A DNA stretch of 64,000 nt from Bacteroides sp. MSB163 (GTDB taxonomy: Bacteria > Bacteroidota > Bacteroidia > Bacteroidales > Bacteroidaceae), in the NCBI RefSeq assembly GCF_036416795.1, contig NZ_CP143867.1:5448001-5512000 (forward strand), read 5' to 3'. Shown here in pieces: positions 8,154-16,154 of this stretch. A program made the translations under genes and the position numbers. The notes under the pieces are model-generated. The model was not told the DNA's origin and searched no databases. It saw only the letters and a program-made list of their open reading frames with translations. The first letter of the stretch is position 1; each line of letters begins with the position of its first letter.

Positions 8154-9326
8154 TTAAAATCTTATGTTAGTTAATTGCTTACCTTTGGAGAAAACGGCCC
8201 ATTTACCATTGCCACTATCAAACAATCGTAAGTCCGACACTTCCCCGAAACGCTTTATGTTCCCGCAGAGGTCAACGATCCATCCTGCTTCCTTTGAAGG
8301 ATGCGGACGGATAGCTCGACCGACTATCTGATACCACATGGCGAGTGACATCGTAGGACGTGCCATCACAACAGTATCAAGTTCCGGGTAATCAAATCCA
8401 GTAGTTAATACTCCGACATTGGCAACGACCGGAATTTCACCGGTTTTGAAATGTTGGAGAATCATTTCGCGAGTGGCTTTTGGAGTATCACCGGATACAA
8501 TAGCACAACCAGGTATTGACATCGTTAGTCGTTCAGCTTCTTTTAAGAACCGAGTAAAGACTAAAATACCTTTCCGTTTACCACCTGCTTTGGGATTCAT
8601 CAGCCTTTGGACGATATGAACGAGATAACCGTAAAAGTCTATTCGTTCATATTCCCTTTGGACTGATTTATCCGTGTAGTCAGCACCGGTGGTATTTACC
8701 TTCAAATTGAGTTCGTTCCACCCTGAAGGATTCATAGGATAATAGTTCAACTTCGCCAAATAACCCATATCAAGCAAAGTTGATACTTGTACATGGTAAA
8801 TGACCTCTGAAAAGACATGAGGCTTGGTTCTTGTAATGAATTTCAGCATGGAGCCGAAATCACGGCTGGAGCTTAAACGGTATGGCGTTGCTGTTAATCC
8901 AAGAACCTTACACTTCACCGCATCAAAAAAATCTTTGTACATTCCCTCTTTGGGGTTTACAAGGTGGCATTCATCAACAATGATGTTCTTGAAGTGGATG
9001 AACAGTTCGGGATGGCTCTTTACCGATCCGATTGTTGCGAATGTTATCCGGTTTATCTCCTTTGAGTTGAAAGAAGCAGAATAGATGCTGCAATCAAGAA
9101 TACCGTATGAACAGAGTTTCTTGAAATTCTGTTCGAGTATTTCACGTGATGGACAAAAAATAAGCACATAGTCATTTAGTCTGTGTGCTATATCCGCAAT
9201 TACTATTGATTTACCCGCCCCTGTTGGCAGTACCATAACACCGTTACTTTTCTTATTCTTGTCTTTGAAAAAGGCTACCGCTTTATCAGAGGCAGCCTTT
9301 TGATAATCCCTAAGTATTATTGCCAT
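8154..9326 (-). CDS. DEAD/DEAH-box superfamily 2 helicase
   Basis: A 390-residue SF2 helicase from ATG 9326 (MAIILRDYQKAASD). Q-motif-like ILRDYQ, Walker A LPTGAGKS, Walker B VDECH, motif III GLTATPYRL, and C-terminal motifs V-VI (TGFDYPELD, QIVGRAIRPH) are all present, so it should be an active ATPase. Phage homologues act in recombination or origin remodelling (UvsW/RecG-like role, inferred). Its start overlaps the HNH endonuclease end by 17 bases. A diverged remnant of a second copy's 5' end lies at 12106-12229. Confidence 0.9.
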   Translation of the reverse strand: MAIILRDYQKAASDKAVAFFKDKNKKSNGVMVLPTGAGKSIVIADIAHRLNDYVLIFCPSREILEQNFKKLCSYGILDCSIYSASFNSKEINRITFATIGSVKSHPELFIHFKNIIVDECHLVNPKEGMYKDFFDAVKCKVLGLTATPYRLSSSRDFGSMLKFITRTKPHVFSEVIYHVQVSTLLDMGYLAKLNYYPMNPSGWNELNLKVNTTGADYTDKSVQREYERIDFYGYLVHIVQRLMNPKAGGKRKGILVFTRFLKEAERLTMSIPGCAIVSGDTPKATREMILQHFKTGEIPVVANVGVLTTGFDYPELDTVVMARPTMSLAMWYQIVGRAIRPHPSKEAGWIVDLCGNIKRFGEVSDLRLFDSGNGKWAVFSKGKQLTNIRF

Positions 9327-9915
9327 AATAATCAGTTTTATAATAGCACTTACAACCACGTGTTGTTTTTTGCTTGCCTCTACAACAAGCGGCTATAAGC
9401 GAATGATTAAACCCATCTTTTTCGGCAGCCTTTGCCGATTTGTACTCTTTTATAGAGCCATCAGAAAACACTATTACTATTTCTTTACAACAAGACTTAT
9501 GTAATGACTTTATATGTTTTTTACATTTTTCGCTTGCCCTATTTGATTGCGATATGTTTTTACGCGCTAAATCAAAATTCAAGTTTTCTTTTGTTGTACA
9601 CCATCGCAAGTTAATTGCTTTGTTATCGGTGCGAATACCATTTATATGGTCAACACAAGGCAAACTACTGTCATTTGGCACGTGAGCTTTTGCAACCAAA
9701 CGGTGTACAAGAAGTAGTTTCTTTATGTTGTTTTTACAAAGGCAGATTTGAGAATACCCATTTTTGCCAACTCTATCTATCAGTATTCTTTCTCTGCAAA
9801 ATGTTAATGCCCCACGTTTACCTTTTCTGTATCTTTCTAAAGACTTTACCCTACCTAAATTCGATACTTGGTACAATCCTTCATACCCTTCAATGTCTTT
9901 CCAAATTTCATCCAT
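9310..9915 (-). CDS. HNH homing endonuclease with NUMOD4
   Basis: A 201-residue free-standing homing endonuclease. NUMOD4 (residues 3-30): EIWKDIEGYEGLYQVSNLGR. HNH core (about 85-120): VHRLVAKAHVP, CVDHINGIRTDN, NLRWCTTKEN, with the expected His and Asn residues. A C-terminal NUMOD1-like DNA-binding segment (YKSAKAAEKDGFNHSLIAAC) follows. It sits just before the helicase start, behind its own terminator. Such genes insert next to conserved phage genes, and its presence probably explains the broken helicase arrangement here. Confidence 0.9.
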   Translation of the reverse strand: MDEIWKDIEGYEGLYQVSNLGRVKSLERYRKGKRGALTFCRERILIDRVGKNGYSQICLCKNNIKKLLLVHRLVAKAHVPNDSSLPCVDHINGIRTDNKAINLRWCTTKENLNFDLARKNISQSNRASEKCKKHIKSLHKSCCKEIVIVFSDGSIKEYKSAKAAEKDGFNHSLIAACCRGKQKTTRGCKCYYKTDYYGNNT

Positions 9916-9941
9916 AATTATTTCATTTAAGAGTGAATAAT

Positions 9942-9978
9942 AAAGGCAGCCTTTAAAGTCGTGCGAAGGCTGCCTTTT
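9942..9978. terminator. Bidirectional terminator hairpin
   Basis: AAAGGCAGCC (9942-9951) pairs with GGCTGCCTTTT (9968-9978). The A-rich left arm and T-rich right arm allow termination in either direction. It separates the HNH gene from the 151-residue gene upstream. Confidence 0.7.
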
Positions 9979-9988
9979 GATAATCGTG

Positions 9989-10444
9989 TTATCTCATAAG
10001 ATTTGATATTGAAATAAGCCTTTCAATTAGCGTATCTTCTGATTCTTTAGTCATGCCTGTAATCATATAGCGTTTACAAGCTCTGAATGTCATTACAAAA
10101 ACATCACGTTCTATTGGTTTATACTTTGTCATGAAAGCGTCCATACGTGGCGTATCAAATTGCCATAAATATTTGTATTGTTCATCTGTCAAACAATGTG
10201 TATTTATCTTTAAGCCATTCATGTAGAACTTGTTTTTAAAACGCACCAATCCGTTTCGTACCGATAAATGAGAGTTGTTAAACCCTTTATTAAATATTAT
10301 TGCAGAAGCTATTTTTATCAGCTCAAGAAATGCCACTTCTGTAAATGGTAGATATGGTTGCACCTTTTCAGATATACTTCTTAATTGGCAGAACTGCTTA
10401 CCTGTTAAGCAGGTTATATAGTTGCCATAGGGGTCTTTTCTCAT
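9989..10444 (-). CDS. Hypothetical phage protein, 151 aa
   Basis: A 151-residue basic protein beginning MRKDPYGNYITCLTGKQF. I chose ATG 10444, which follows the GATT sequence common before starts here, over a TTG six bases upstream. No domain recognised. It nearly abuts the DUF2693-like gene, so the two form one transcript. It belongs to a block (9310-12105) that appears inserted between two helicase sequences. Confidence 0.6.
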   Translation of the reverse strand: MRKDPYGNYITCLTGKQFCQLRSISEKVQPYLPFTEVAFLELIKIASAIIFNKGFNNSHLSVRNGLVRFKNKFYMNGLKINTHCLTDEQYKYLWQFDTPRMDAFMTKYKPIERDVFVMTFRACKRYMITGMTKESEDTLIERLISISNLMR

Positions 10445-10446
10445 AA

Positions 10447-10776
10447 TCAAGCTATCTTTATAAGGTTACACTTTTTGAAACATCTATACTCTTCTTTTTC
10501 AGTGTCCCAGTACACTTGCAGATTGTCATTCGGCTTTCTGCCAGTACCCTTTATCTCACCGATAAGATTCTCTTTGAGAGTGCCAAAGGCTTGACGTAAC
10601 GTGCCGTCAGTCTTTTTGAAGTAAAACTCTACTATCTTCACTTTCAAAGCTGCTTTCAGCTTAAAATTAGCCCATGCGCATTTTAACGCTTCACTCATTG
10701 AATAACCGTTCTTCTTTACGAAAGACCATGCCATTTGCATCACCTCTTTCATCTGACTTTTAAATGTTGTGCTCAT
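10447..10776 (-). CDS. DUF2693-like small protein, copy 1
   Basis: A 109-residue protein: a helical first half (QMKEVMQMAWSFVKKNGYSM, SEALKCAWANFKLKA) and a strand-rich second half (VEFYFKKTDGTLRQAFGTL ... YRCFKKCNLIKIA). A close paralogue is at 19254, sharing MKEV, AWSFVK, MSEALK and FYF. I associate it with DUF2693 / SH3-barrel-fold proteins of Bacteroides phages. Both copies are divergent from a regulator-containing operon. Function unknown. Confidence 0.75.
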   Translation of the reverse strand: MSTTFKSQMKEVMQMAWSFVKKNGYSMSEALKCAWANFKLKAALKVKIVEFYFKKTDGTLRQAFGTLKENLIGEIKGTGRKPNDNLQVYWDTEKEEYRCFKKCNLIKIA

Positions 10777-10861
10777 ACTACTTTATTTTATGTGTTTATA
10801 CTACTTCGTTTACTATGCTGGCACAAACGTAAGGTATTTATATCACGCCACAAAACATTTT

Positions 10862-10911
10862 GTGATTATTTTTATCACGATTAACATTTATTAGTGACAT
10901 ATATATATCAC
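10862..10911. promoter_or_regulatory. Paired operator-like dyads upstream of XRE regulator
   Basis: Two dyads: GTGAT-N7-ATCAC at 10862-10878, and GTGACATATATATATCAC at 10894-10911. Both share GTGA/TCAC arms and sit in the divergent region before the regulator at 10957. A consensus -7 element TATTTTTG follows at 10929-10936, so a bound regulator would shut off its own promoter. Binding is inferred. Confidence 0.65.
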
Positions 10912-10956
10912 ACATTATTATAAAAGGGTATTTTTGCACAAACTAAATACACGATT

Positions 10957-11214
10957 ATGAAACATAGAATAAAAGAAGTCATCAAAGAAAAGGGTTATAC
11001 GATAACCAGTCTTGCCGATAAGTTAGGTATAGCACGTGAAAGTCTTTCTCGTATGATAGTATCGCCATCATACCCAACGTTAGAAAAAATTTCTATAGCT
11101 TTAAATGTACCTATTTGGCAGCTTTTCGCATCACCCGAAGAAGTTCAAAGCAATGGAGGTTCTTTAGTTTGCCCTAAATGTGGTACACCGCTTGAACTCA
11201 AAATCAAAGAATAA
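10957..11214 (+). CDS. Small XRE-family regulator with zinc-ribbon-like tail, copy 2
   Basis: An 85-residue protein with an N-terminal XRE helix-turn-helix (IKEVIKEKGYTITSLADKLG, ARESLSRMIVSPSYPTLEKI) and a C-terminal CPKCGTPLELK. It is a paralogue of the regulator at 930. The upstream region has two GTGA/TCAC dyads and a consensus -7 element. Its ATG is preceded by CACGATT. It probably represses itself and the divergent gene at 10776. Confidence 0.85.
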   Translation: MKHRIKEVIKEKGYTITSLADKLGIARESLSRMIVSPSYPTLEKISIALNVPIWQLFASPEEVQSNGGSLVCPKCGTPLELKIKE

Positions 11215-11280
11215 GAAAGAGAGCGTTTCACAACGCCCCCAATCCAAAACACATAAAATATATCATTAAAATCTATTACT

Positions 11281-12105
11281 ATGTTTATGTATAGCCCCCA
11301 AATAAAAGAGCGTATTAATGAAAAAGGTGAAAAAGAATATGTTGTTAGAGTTTCTGAAAACGAAAGAAAGGTATTCACTGATATTTTAGAAGCAAAAAAC
11401 TTTTTAATCAATAAAAAAAGTCCATCTAAACGAAATAATTTTTCCTGGGTTGTCAATATAACTTTAACTTTAGCACTTCTATCTAGTTTTGTTTCCATTA
11501 TATCGGTTATCAATAAAGACAAAGTTGTTAATAAAAAAGAAATAGCAACATCAATTACAGAAGTAATTCGTAATAATGGAAATATAAACAACATAAAGCA
11601 CATATATAATTCCAGAACTCTTGAAAGTAAACTACTCACATCACCTAAAGAATTTTACTCTAACGAAACAAGTCTTTCTTTTATTTTAAATGATATACTT
11701 GTAGATACATACAAAAATAATAGTAAGGACTCTGCATTCATTGACAAATTGAATATGATTCTTATTGAATATGAGACTATAAACCCTTTTGATAAACTAG
11801 AAAGTACTCAAATCTATAGTTTTAATAATATCAAAACAAAACTTGATTCTAGTTATGTAAAAATACAGCCTGATATTAATAAAATTGTAGATGAACTAGC
11901 TAATAAAAATCAATTAGTAAATGCTTATTTAAACAAATCAGATATCAGTTTCTATATATCTATATTTGCTTTATTCGTAACATTTATTTTTTCAATCTAT
12001 CAAATATATCAAGCCAAACAATCTTCAAAGGAAATGAATGAAATAAAGAACTCATTTGCCGATTTGTTTAATTATCAAAATAAAGATGAAAATAAAAAAG
12101 AATAG
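11281..12105 (+). CDS. Two-span membrane protein, 274 aa
   Basis: A 274-residue protein with a charged 50-residue N-terminus, a membrane helix at about 55-77 (WVVNITLTLALLSSF), a 140-residue hydrophilic helical domain, a second helix at about 223-243 (SFYISIFALFVTFIFSIYQI) and a short charged tail. No family recognised. It follows an XRE regulator, as the membrane protein at 19773 precedes the S24 repressor, so it may be a lysogeny-expressed protein such as superinfection exclusion. That role is a guess from position. Confidence 0.65.
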   Translation: MFMYSPQIKERINEKGEKEYVVRVSENERKVFTDILEAKNFLINKKSPSKRNNFSWVVNITLTLALLSSFVSIISVINKDKVVNKKEIATSITEVIRNNGNINNIKHIYNSRTLESKLLTSPKEFYSNETSLSFILNDILVDTYKNNSKDSAFIDKLNMILIEYETINPFDKLESTQIYSFNNIKTKLDSSYVKIQPDINKIVDELANKNQLVNAYLNKSDISFYISIFALFVTFIFSIYQIYQAKQSSKEMNEIKNSFADLFNYQNKDENKKE

Positions 12106-12229
12106 CTTTTTGCTTTCCCGATCCCGTAGGTAACACCATAATGGCATTTGTTTTCTTCGCCTTGTTATTGAAGAAAGAAACGGCAGCATCAGAGGCTTTC
12201 TGTTGGTAATCTCGTAATACATAACTCAT
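12106..12229 (-). pseudogene. 5' remnant of a second DEAD helicase
   Basis: ATG 12229 opens MSYVLRDYQQKASDAAVSFF, then IMVLPTGSGK, matching the first 40 residues of the helicase at 8154 (MAIILRDYQKAASDKAVAFF, VMVLPTGAGKS). It breaks off right after the Walker A Lys, where the plus-strand membrane gene ends at 12105. The ATG overlaps the NinG stop (ATGA), so this was once the normal NinG-helicase junction. It differs from the intact helicase at many positions, so it is a remnant of another helicase and not a fresh duplication. Confidence 0.8.
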
Positions 12230-12705
12230 AGCCCTTTCTCCTTTCGTAATTTCTTATTAACTGCCTTGTAATACTTGATTAGCTGTTTATACTCAAAATC
12301 AGATATTTTAGAAGTACTGGCAACTTTCACTTTCAGCAAATCAAACTTCTGTTGACCGATTTTAGCAATTAGATTCACCCGATAGCCTTCCAAATGGTCG
12401 GCTTTAAATCTGTTGCAGTGTCGGCATTCAGCATGGCAGTTGTTTTCATCAAACCGTGTCGCCAGATGTGTGCGGCTGAAATAGTGACCACAGTCGGCTT
12501 GCCCGAACGGTTTTATCTGTCCACATGATATACATCGGAAGAAACCGTTTGGCATACAATCACGAAGCCGGATGAAAAGGGAAAACTCCTTGTCGAGTTT
12601 AGCTTTCAAATCCGGCTTCTTTTTCACTGTTACCCCCGCTTTATCAAACAGAGGTAAAGGCTTGTCTTTCTTCTTAGCCTTAGTTTGTTTTATGTAGTAC
12701 GGCAT
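12226..12705 (-). CDS. NinG-like recombination nuclease
   Basis: A 159-residue protein resembling phage lambda NinG (Rap), a structure-specific nuclease acting on recombination intermediates. A Lys-rich N-terminus is followed by a zinc/HNH core: CISCGQIKPFGQADCGHYFS, then CHAECRHCNRFKADH. The order CxxC...CGH...CxxCN is as in the family. Its stop overlaps the start of the truncated helicase. It belongs to the minus-strand recombination block 12226-17076. Confidence 0.82.
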   Translation of the reverse strand: MPYYIKQTKAKKKDKPLPLFDKAGVTVKKKPDLKAKLDKEFSLFIRLRDCMPNGFFRCISCGQIKPFGQADCGHYFSRTHLATRFDENNCHAECRHCNRFKADHLEGYRVNLIAKIGQQKFDLLKVKVASTSKISDFEYKQLIKYYKAVNKKLRKEKGL

Positions 12706-12706
12706 A

Positions 12707-12952
12707 TCATTCGTCTTTTAGTTCAACTCCCAAGCATAATACTTTGTCAGACACACCTACATCATCAAATTCAAGTTCTGAATAACTTGTTTCGTATGGA
12801 TAAGGATATATCTTACCGTACTTTTTATGCAACTTAATTATGTCTTCATCCGTCAATTTGCGTCTGACACGCATCTCGATTTCGTAGTCATCGGAAAGAT
12901 TCTCAATAACCTTTCTAAGCTGACCTACTGTCTTAATTTTGTCTATTCTCAT
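12707..12952 (-). CDS. Hypothetical phage protein, 81 aa
   Basis: An 81-residue acidic protein from ATG 12952 (MRIDKIKTVGQLRKVIENLS), preceded by GATT as in several neighbours; the longer frame would start with TTG. It ends 2 bases before the NinG-like gene. The opening resembles small phage proteins of unknown role. A strong hairpin at 12971-12994 lies upstream. Confidence 0.6.
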   Translation of the reverse strand: MRIDKIKTVGQLRKVIENLSDDYEIEMRVRRKLTDEDIIKLHKKYGKIYPYPYETSYSELEFDDVGVSDKVLCLGVELKDE

Positions 12953-12970
12953 AATCTTTCCCAATTAAAA

Positions 12971-12994
12971 GCCCCGAAGCGCATTCTTCGGGGC
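12971..12994. terminator. GC-rich hairpin
   Basis: GCCCCGAAG (12971-12979) pairs fully with CTTCGGGGC (12986-12994). AAAA on the left side becomes a T-run on the minus strand, so it would end minus-strand transcripts coming from the tRNA-like sequence. It isolates the NinG block from the sequence upstream. Confidence 0.65.
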
Positions 12995-13045
12995 GCAACC
13001 ATTATTCACTAACCCTTGCCATTTATGTGTGGCTCACATTTATGT

Positions 13046-13188
13046 GGAGATGGGGCGATTCGAACACCCAATTAAGGACTATATCCTTTTGCGCTACTTC
13101 TAAGGTTAATTACTCCTTATATCTCACGTACCGTACTTTCTACCATGTGCACCTTTCGAAAGTCAAAAGCACTCCACTGCGCATCCCC
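13046..13188 (-). tRNA. tRNA-like sequence with expanded middle, 143 nt
   Basis: On the minus strand, GGGGATG (13188-13182) can pair with CATCTCC (13052-13046) over 7 bp with one G-T pair, as an acceptor stem. Before the 3' strand is a perfect T arm, GGGTG-TTCGAAT-CGCCC. A D-arm-like GCAGTGGAGTGC follows the 5' strand. Between them lie about 100 bases with several small hairpins and no convincing anticodon arm. It is either a degenerate tRNA or one with an insertion; a functional tRNA is not established. Confidence 0.4.
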
Positions 13189-13236
13189 ATGTTTGCCTGC
13201 CCCATCTTTACAGACCGAGCAGGCAGGTTAACAAAG

Positions 13237-14109
13237 TTATTCCATATAAGCCATTGAAAACTCTTTCGGAATAAACCGCCCGACCGGAATAGGTTTGGCT
13301 GATTCAATAGCCGTGTGAATTTCTCTCTTTTTGAACTCATGTCCCTTTTCTTTGGCTTGTTTCTCACATTCTTCCTCTTTGTTTTTGAGATAGTGGGTAA
13401 TAAGCATCATCGCTCTGTCAACGTTGAAGGTGTTCACGACAAAAGTCTGAACCCTTTCGTCTTCATTCTCCCCATCCGTGAATGTGATTTTCGTCTCAAT
13501 CTGGTAGAATTTCTTTTCATTCGGTTTAGATTCTTCGTCGCTATCTTCCGTCTCATCGTCCATCTTATCAACGTATTCTGCCATAGTGATTTCATTTTTG
13601 AGATAGGCAAGCGAAGCGTCATCTACCTTGCGTTCTTTCAAGTTGTCAGTAAGAATCACGCAGGAATCGAACTCCTTTATCATTGTCAGGGTGAATCCGA
13701 ACTGGTAATTGAGTTCGATGTAGTCTTTCAAGATAAGGCAAGCATTCTCTAGCCCAGTGGCATACAGTAAGAACTTATACTTCTTGTCACTTATTTGTGC
13801 TTGTGCAAGATAGGGATATAAGAACTTGTTCTCATTCTCGAACGCCAAACGATTCTGGTTGCTGACTTCCACTTCCTTGATACCGTCCGCTTCCATACTA
13901 AAACGAATTTTCGCCAAAGTGTCTTGGTCTATCAGCGTGCCACGGTCGAAAAGAATTTCATTCCGTTCGATGGTTACTGTTTCACCAGTATCTTCATCAA
14001 TGAAAGATTCCTCCCATGTTTTGAGGACACGTTTTGCAAGGTACATGTTGAGCATCTTCTTCGGGTCAGATGTCACATACCTGATTTCTGTTTTTCTTGT
14101 TTCCACCAT
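13237..14109 (-). CDS. Hypothetical phage protein, 290 aa
   Basis: A 290-residue acidic protein. The first two thirds is soluble with ERNEILFDRGTLIDQDTLAK; a highly acidic linker (DKMDDETEDSDEESKPNE) follows; the last 80 residues form a separate domain (FYQIETKITFTDGENEDE ... VNTFNVDRAMMLITHYL). The two-domain layout with an acidic hinge suggests a protein-interaction role. No family recognised. It starts 2 bases after the 61-residue gene in the recombination block. Confidence 0.65.
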   Translation of the reverse strand: MVETRKTEIRYVTSDPKKMLNMYLAKRVLKTWEESFIDEDTGETVTIERNEILFDRGTLIDQDTLAKIRFSMEADGIKEVEVSNQNRLAFENENKFLYPYLAQAQISDKKYKFLLYATGLENACLILKDYIELNYQFGFTLTMIKEFDSCVILTDNLKERKVDDASLAYLKNEITMAEYVDKMDDETEDSDEESKPNEKKFYQIETKITFTDGENEDERVQTFVVNTFNVDRAMMLITHYLKNKEEECEKQAKEKGHEFKKREIHTAIESAKPIPVGRFIPKEFSMAYME

Positions 14110-14111
14110 AG

Positions 14112-14297
14112 CTATTTATAAGTTACGTTACCTAAACCATCTATAAATTTTCTCGCTGTTCCACCTGCATTATACAGAGGAATTGAACTCCGTACAGAGC
14201 CTTTCTCTTTCTGGTGAATACCACTATTATTGGGATTAAAAGATTTTTCTGGATTGAAAAATCTCGCTACATCATTGGGAAATTTTCTCTTTTTCAT
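14112..14297 (-). CDS. Small basic protein, 61 aa
   Basis: A 61-residue basic, Asn- and Gly-rich protein (MKKRKFPNDVARFFNPEKSF at the start). It lies 2 bases from the 290-residue gene and 11 bases from the NinB-like gene, so it is in their transcript. No structure or family recognised; the basic, disordered composition suggests a nucleic-acid accessory protein. Confidence 0.55.
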   Translation of the reverse strand: MKKRKFPNDVARFFNPEKSFNPNNSGIHQKEKGSVRSSIPLYNAGGTARKFIDGLGNVTYK

Positions 14298-14308
14298 AAA
14301 ATTCTATT

Positions 14309-14746
14309 TTAAATAAATTCTTGATTTCTTTGTATCTCCTGCTGGGCGTATATCAGCATTTGATGTTCATTTGCAGCCGGCAAATAAATTCCTGCCACTG
14401 ATGCACTCCAATTACGGAAGCGGTCAATACTTAGAGTCATTTCACCTGTTGTCAGTTCGGCAGAACTGCGCAAATAGGTTACTTCATTGCCTTTCTTGTT
14501 GACCGTCTTGCGTTCAAACAAATCACGGTTGCAAGTCCTCTTATAGAAGTCAATTTTTGCTTCATCGAGGCTGCAACCGTATTCACTTCCAAAATACCCT
14601 AAAAGGAGATGTAAATAAGAGTTCTGAGCGAGCGTGCGGTTAGGTAACTTCTTTTTTACTTCTACTACCGCACGTTCTTTGAACAACTTATTTACATACT
14701 CCTTGAACTTGGGTACTTGGTATTCATTCTTCAAGTCGTATATCAT
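14309..14746 (-). CDS. NinB-like recombination protein
   Basis: A 145-residue protein with the NinB layout: KKLPNRTLAQNSYLHLLLGY near residue 40, then CSLDEAKIDFYKR, and a closing STAEL-type segment RSSAELTTGEMTLSIDRF followed by WSASVAGIYLP. In phage lambda NinB (Orf) is a recombination mediator binding SSB and ssDNA. The SSB-like gene lies one gene upstream, which fits. Its ATG overlaps the stop of the 47-residue membrane protein. Confidence 0.7.
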   Translation of the reverse strand: MIYDLKNEYQVPKFKEYVNKLFKERAVVEVKKKLPNRTLAQNSYLHLLLGYFGSEYGCSLDEAKIDFYKRTCNRDLFERKTVNKKGNEVTYLRSSAELTTGEMTLSIDRFRNWSASVAGIYLPAANEHQMLIYAQQEIQRNQEFI

Positions 14747-14886
14747 GGTAACTTATTATATATTAGCATCAACCAAGCGACTATCATATATATGGAAGAT
14801 ATAATGTACTTATCTTCTCTTTTTGCTTTAAAGTCTATTAGCAATGATATTACCATTACTAATAGAGCACATATATTTATCATCAT
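14743..14886 (-). CDS. Two-span membrane microprotein, 47 aa
   Basis: ATG 14886 to TGA 14743 encodes 47 residues with two hydrophobic segments: NICALLVMVISLLI and SSIYMIVAWLMLIY, joined by the charged DFKAKREDK. The TGA overlaps the NinB-like ATG in an ATGA arrangement, and the start is 3 bases from the end of the SSB-like gene. This packing strongly supports expression. Function unknown. Confidence 0.6.
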   Translation of the reverse strand: MMINICALLVMVISLLIDFKAKREDKYIISSIYMIVAWLMLIYNKLP

Positions 14887-14889
14887 ACG

Positions 14890-15327
14890 CTAAAAAGGCA
14901 AATCGTCCTTTGCATTACCATTCGCATCAACAGGAGGCGGAAAGTTCTGCGGTTGCTGATAAGTCGGCTGCGGTGCCGGTTGTTGAACTGGTGCGGATTG
15001 CTGCGATGCTTGTCTTAGCTCAATCCGATAAGGCTGCACACGGGTAAATATCTGCTCTACACCATCCTTGTTACGGTATCGCGTGCCTTGCACGTCAAAT
15101 GAGATGGTGACTATCTGCCCGGCTTGGTATTTGTCAAGCTCTGCGCATCTGTCACCGATGAACTCCAGCATGGGAGTGTTTTCAAAACCACGCTCGCCCG
15201 TGTATGGGTCAAAGCGTGTACAGTCTATTACAATACCTCTCTTGACGATAGTCTTGTTACCGTCTTTAGATGGTATCTGTTGCGTGGGATAGATATAGAG
15301 AATCTTTCCTGTAAGTTGATTTGCCAT
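14890..15327 (-). CDS. SSB-like single-stranded DNA-binding protein (DUF3127-like)
   Basis: A 145-residue protein with an OB-fold-type first 105 residues (LTGKILYIYPTQQIPSKDGN, RGIVIDCTRFD, GQIVTISFDVQG), then a Gln/Pro-rich disordered linker, and the acidic C-terminal tip DDLPF that is the hallmark of SSB interaction tails. It matches the Bacteroidetes DUF3127 type. It would coat ssDNA during phage replication and recruit the nuclease, Sak4 and NinB neighbours. Confidence 0.82.
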   Translation of the reverse strand: MANQLTGKILYIYPTQQIPSKDGNKTIVKRGIVIDCTRFDPYTGERGFENTPMLEFIGDRCAELDKYQAGQIVTISFDVQGTRYRNKDGVEQIFTRVQPYRIELRQASQQSAPVQQPAPQPTYQQPQNFPPPVDANGNAKDDLPF

Positions 15328-16154
15328 TAATTTTCTCCTCCAAAAATTTTCTTATCGGTGATTAATTCTCTGTTTTCCTCCAAGAACCAGATAAACTCCT
15401 CACAATGATTGGTGAGAATAGGTATATCACGTTCTGGGTTGAAAACGTATGTTTCAGTATAGGTATCTACCACATAACCGCCCTTGTTGAACTCTACGAT
15501 GTTATACTCAAATGTCCGTACATCCGAACCGTTCTGCATAAGAGCGAACGGATAGACAAGGTGCTGGTGGTGGTCTTTAAACTTTCCTACAGTATAACTG
15601 CCGGTTGTTTTCAAATCATTCACCGTTGTAGGCATAAGGTAGTCTATCAATCCATAAACAAGAACATTACCGTAGGCAGTTGGCAGGATAGCTTCTACTC
15701 TCTGTTGTGTCAAACCTCCTTTGTAATAGTCTGTTAATTCCCGACAAAGAGAAATAGGGAAAGTAAACTCTCTTTCGTGATAGGTAGCTTTCAGTGCAAT
15801 AACTTCCTTCGTTTCTTCTTCATCATAATAAAGAGGTTTTCCCATTTCATCACATGCACCAAATCGCTCTACTTTATGGACACGTTCAATTTGCATGATT
15901 TCAGATTTTCTTTTCTCTATCATGCAATCAATGATTTCATTCAGTGCCGTTCCTTTGTCTGCCGCTTCACTGTCGAAAGGTTTACGGTTGATACGGTCTA
16001 TCAGTTCGTGAAACTGTTGTTCGTGAAACTCTTCTTCTGTGTGAGGCGGATTTTCTGAAAAGCCCCAATAGCGATTGTAAATAATATCGCTATTGAGGTA
16101 ATTCCAAAAAGCGTCAAGAATAGTTGCATAAAAGCGATATTTAGGCTGCTGCAT
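15327..16154 (-). CDS. PD-(D/E)XK superfamily phage nuclease
   Basis: A 275-residue protein. The C-terminal half holds the nuclease signature: VLVYGLIDYLM supplies the metal-binding Asp and VNDLKTT supplies D-x-K; an upstream GTALNEIID helix matches the conserved helix of RecB/Cas4-like exonucleases. It likely resects DNA ends for single-strand annealing. It overlaps the Sak4-like gene by 14 bases and its stop overlaps the SSB-like start, so the three form one functional unit. Confidence 0.8.
   Translation of the reverse strand: MQQPKYRFYATILDAFWNYLNSDIIYNRYWGFSENPPHTEEEFHEQQFHELIDRINRKPFDSEAADKGTALNEIIDCMIEKRKSEIMQIERVHKVERFGACDEMGKPLYYDEEETKEVIALKATYHEREFTFPISLCRELTDYYKGGLTQQRVEAILPTAYGNVLVYGLIDYLMPTTVNDLKTTGSYTVGKFKDHHQHLVYPFALMQNGSDVRTFEYNIVEFNKGGYVVDTYTETYVFNPERDIPILTNHCEEFIWFLEENRELITDKKIFGGEN

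Noticed and set aside
11145..11639. 164-residue minus-strand frame, hydrophobic
   Set aside because: Antisense to the XRE regulator and the membrane protein, both of which are well supported.
13027..13257. 76-residue plus-strand frame
   Set aside because: It crosses the first tRNA-like sequence and the end of the 290-residue gene and has no protein-like composition.
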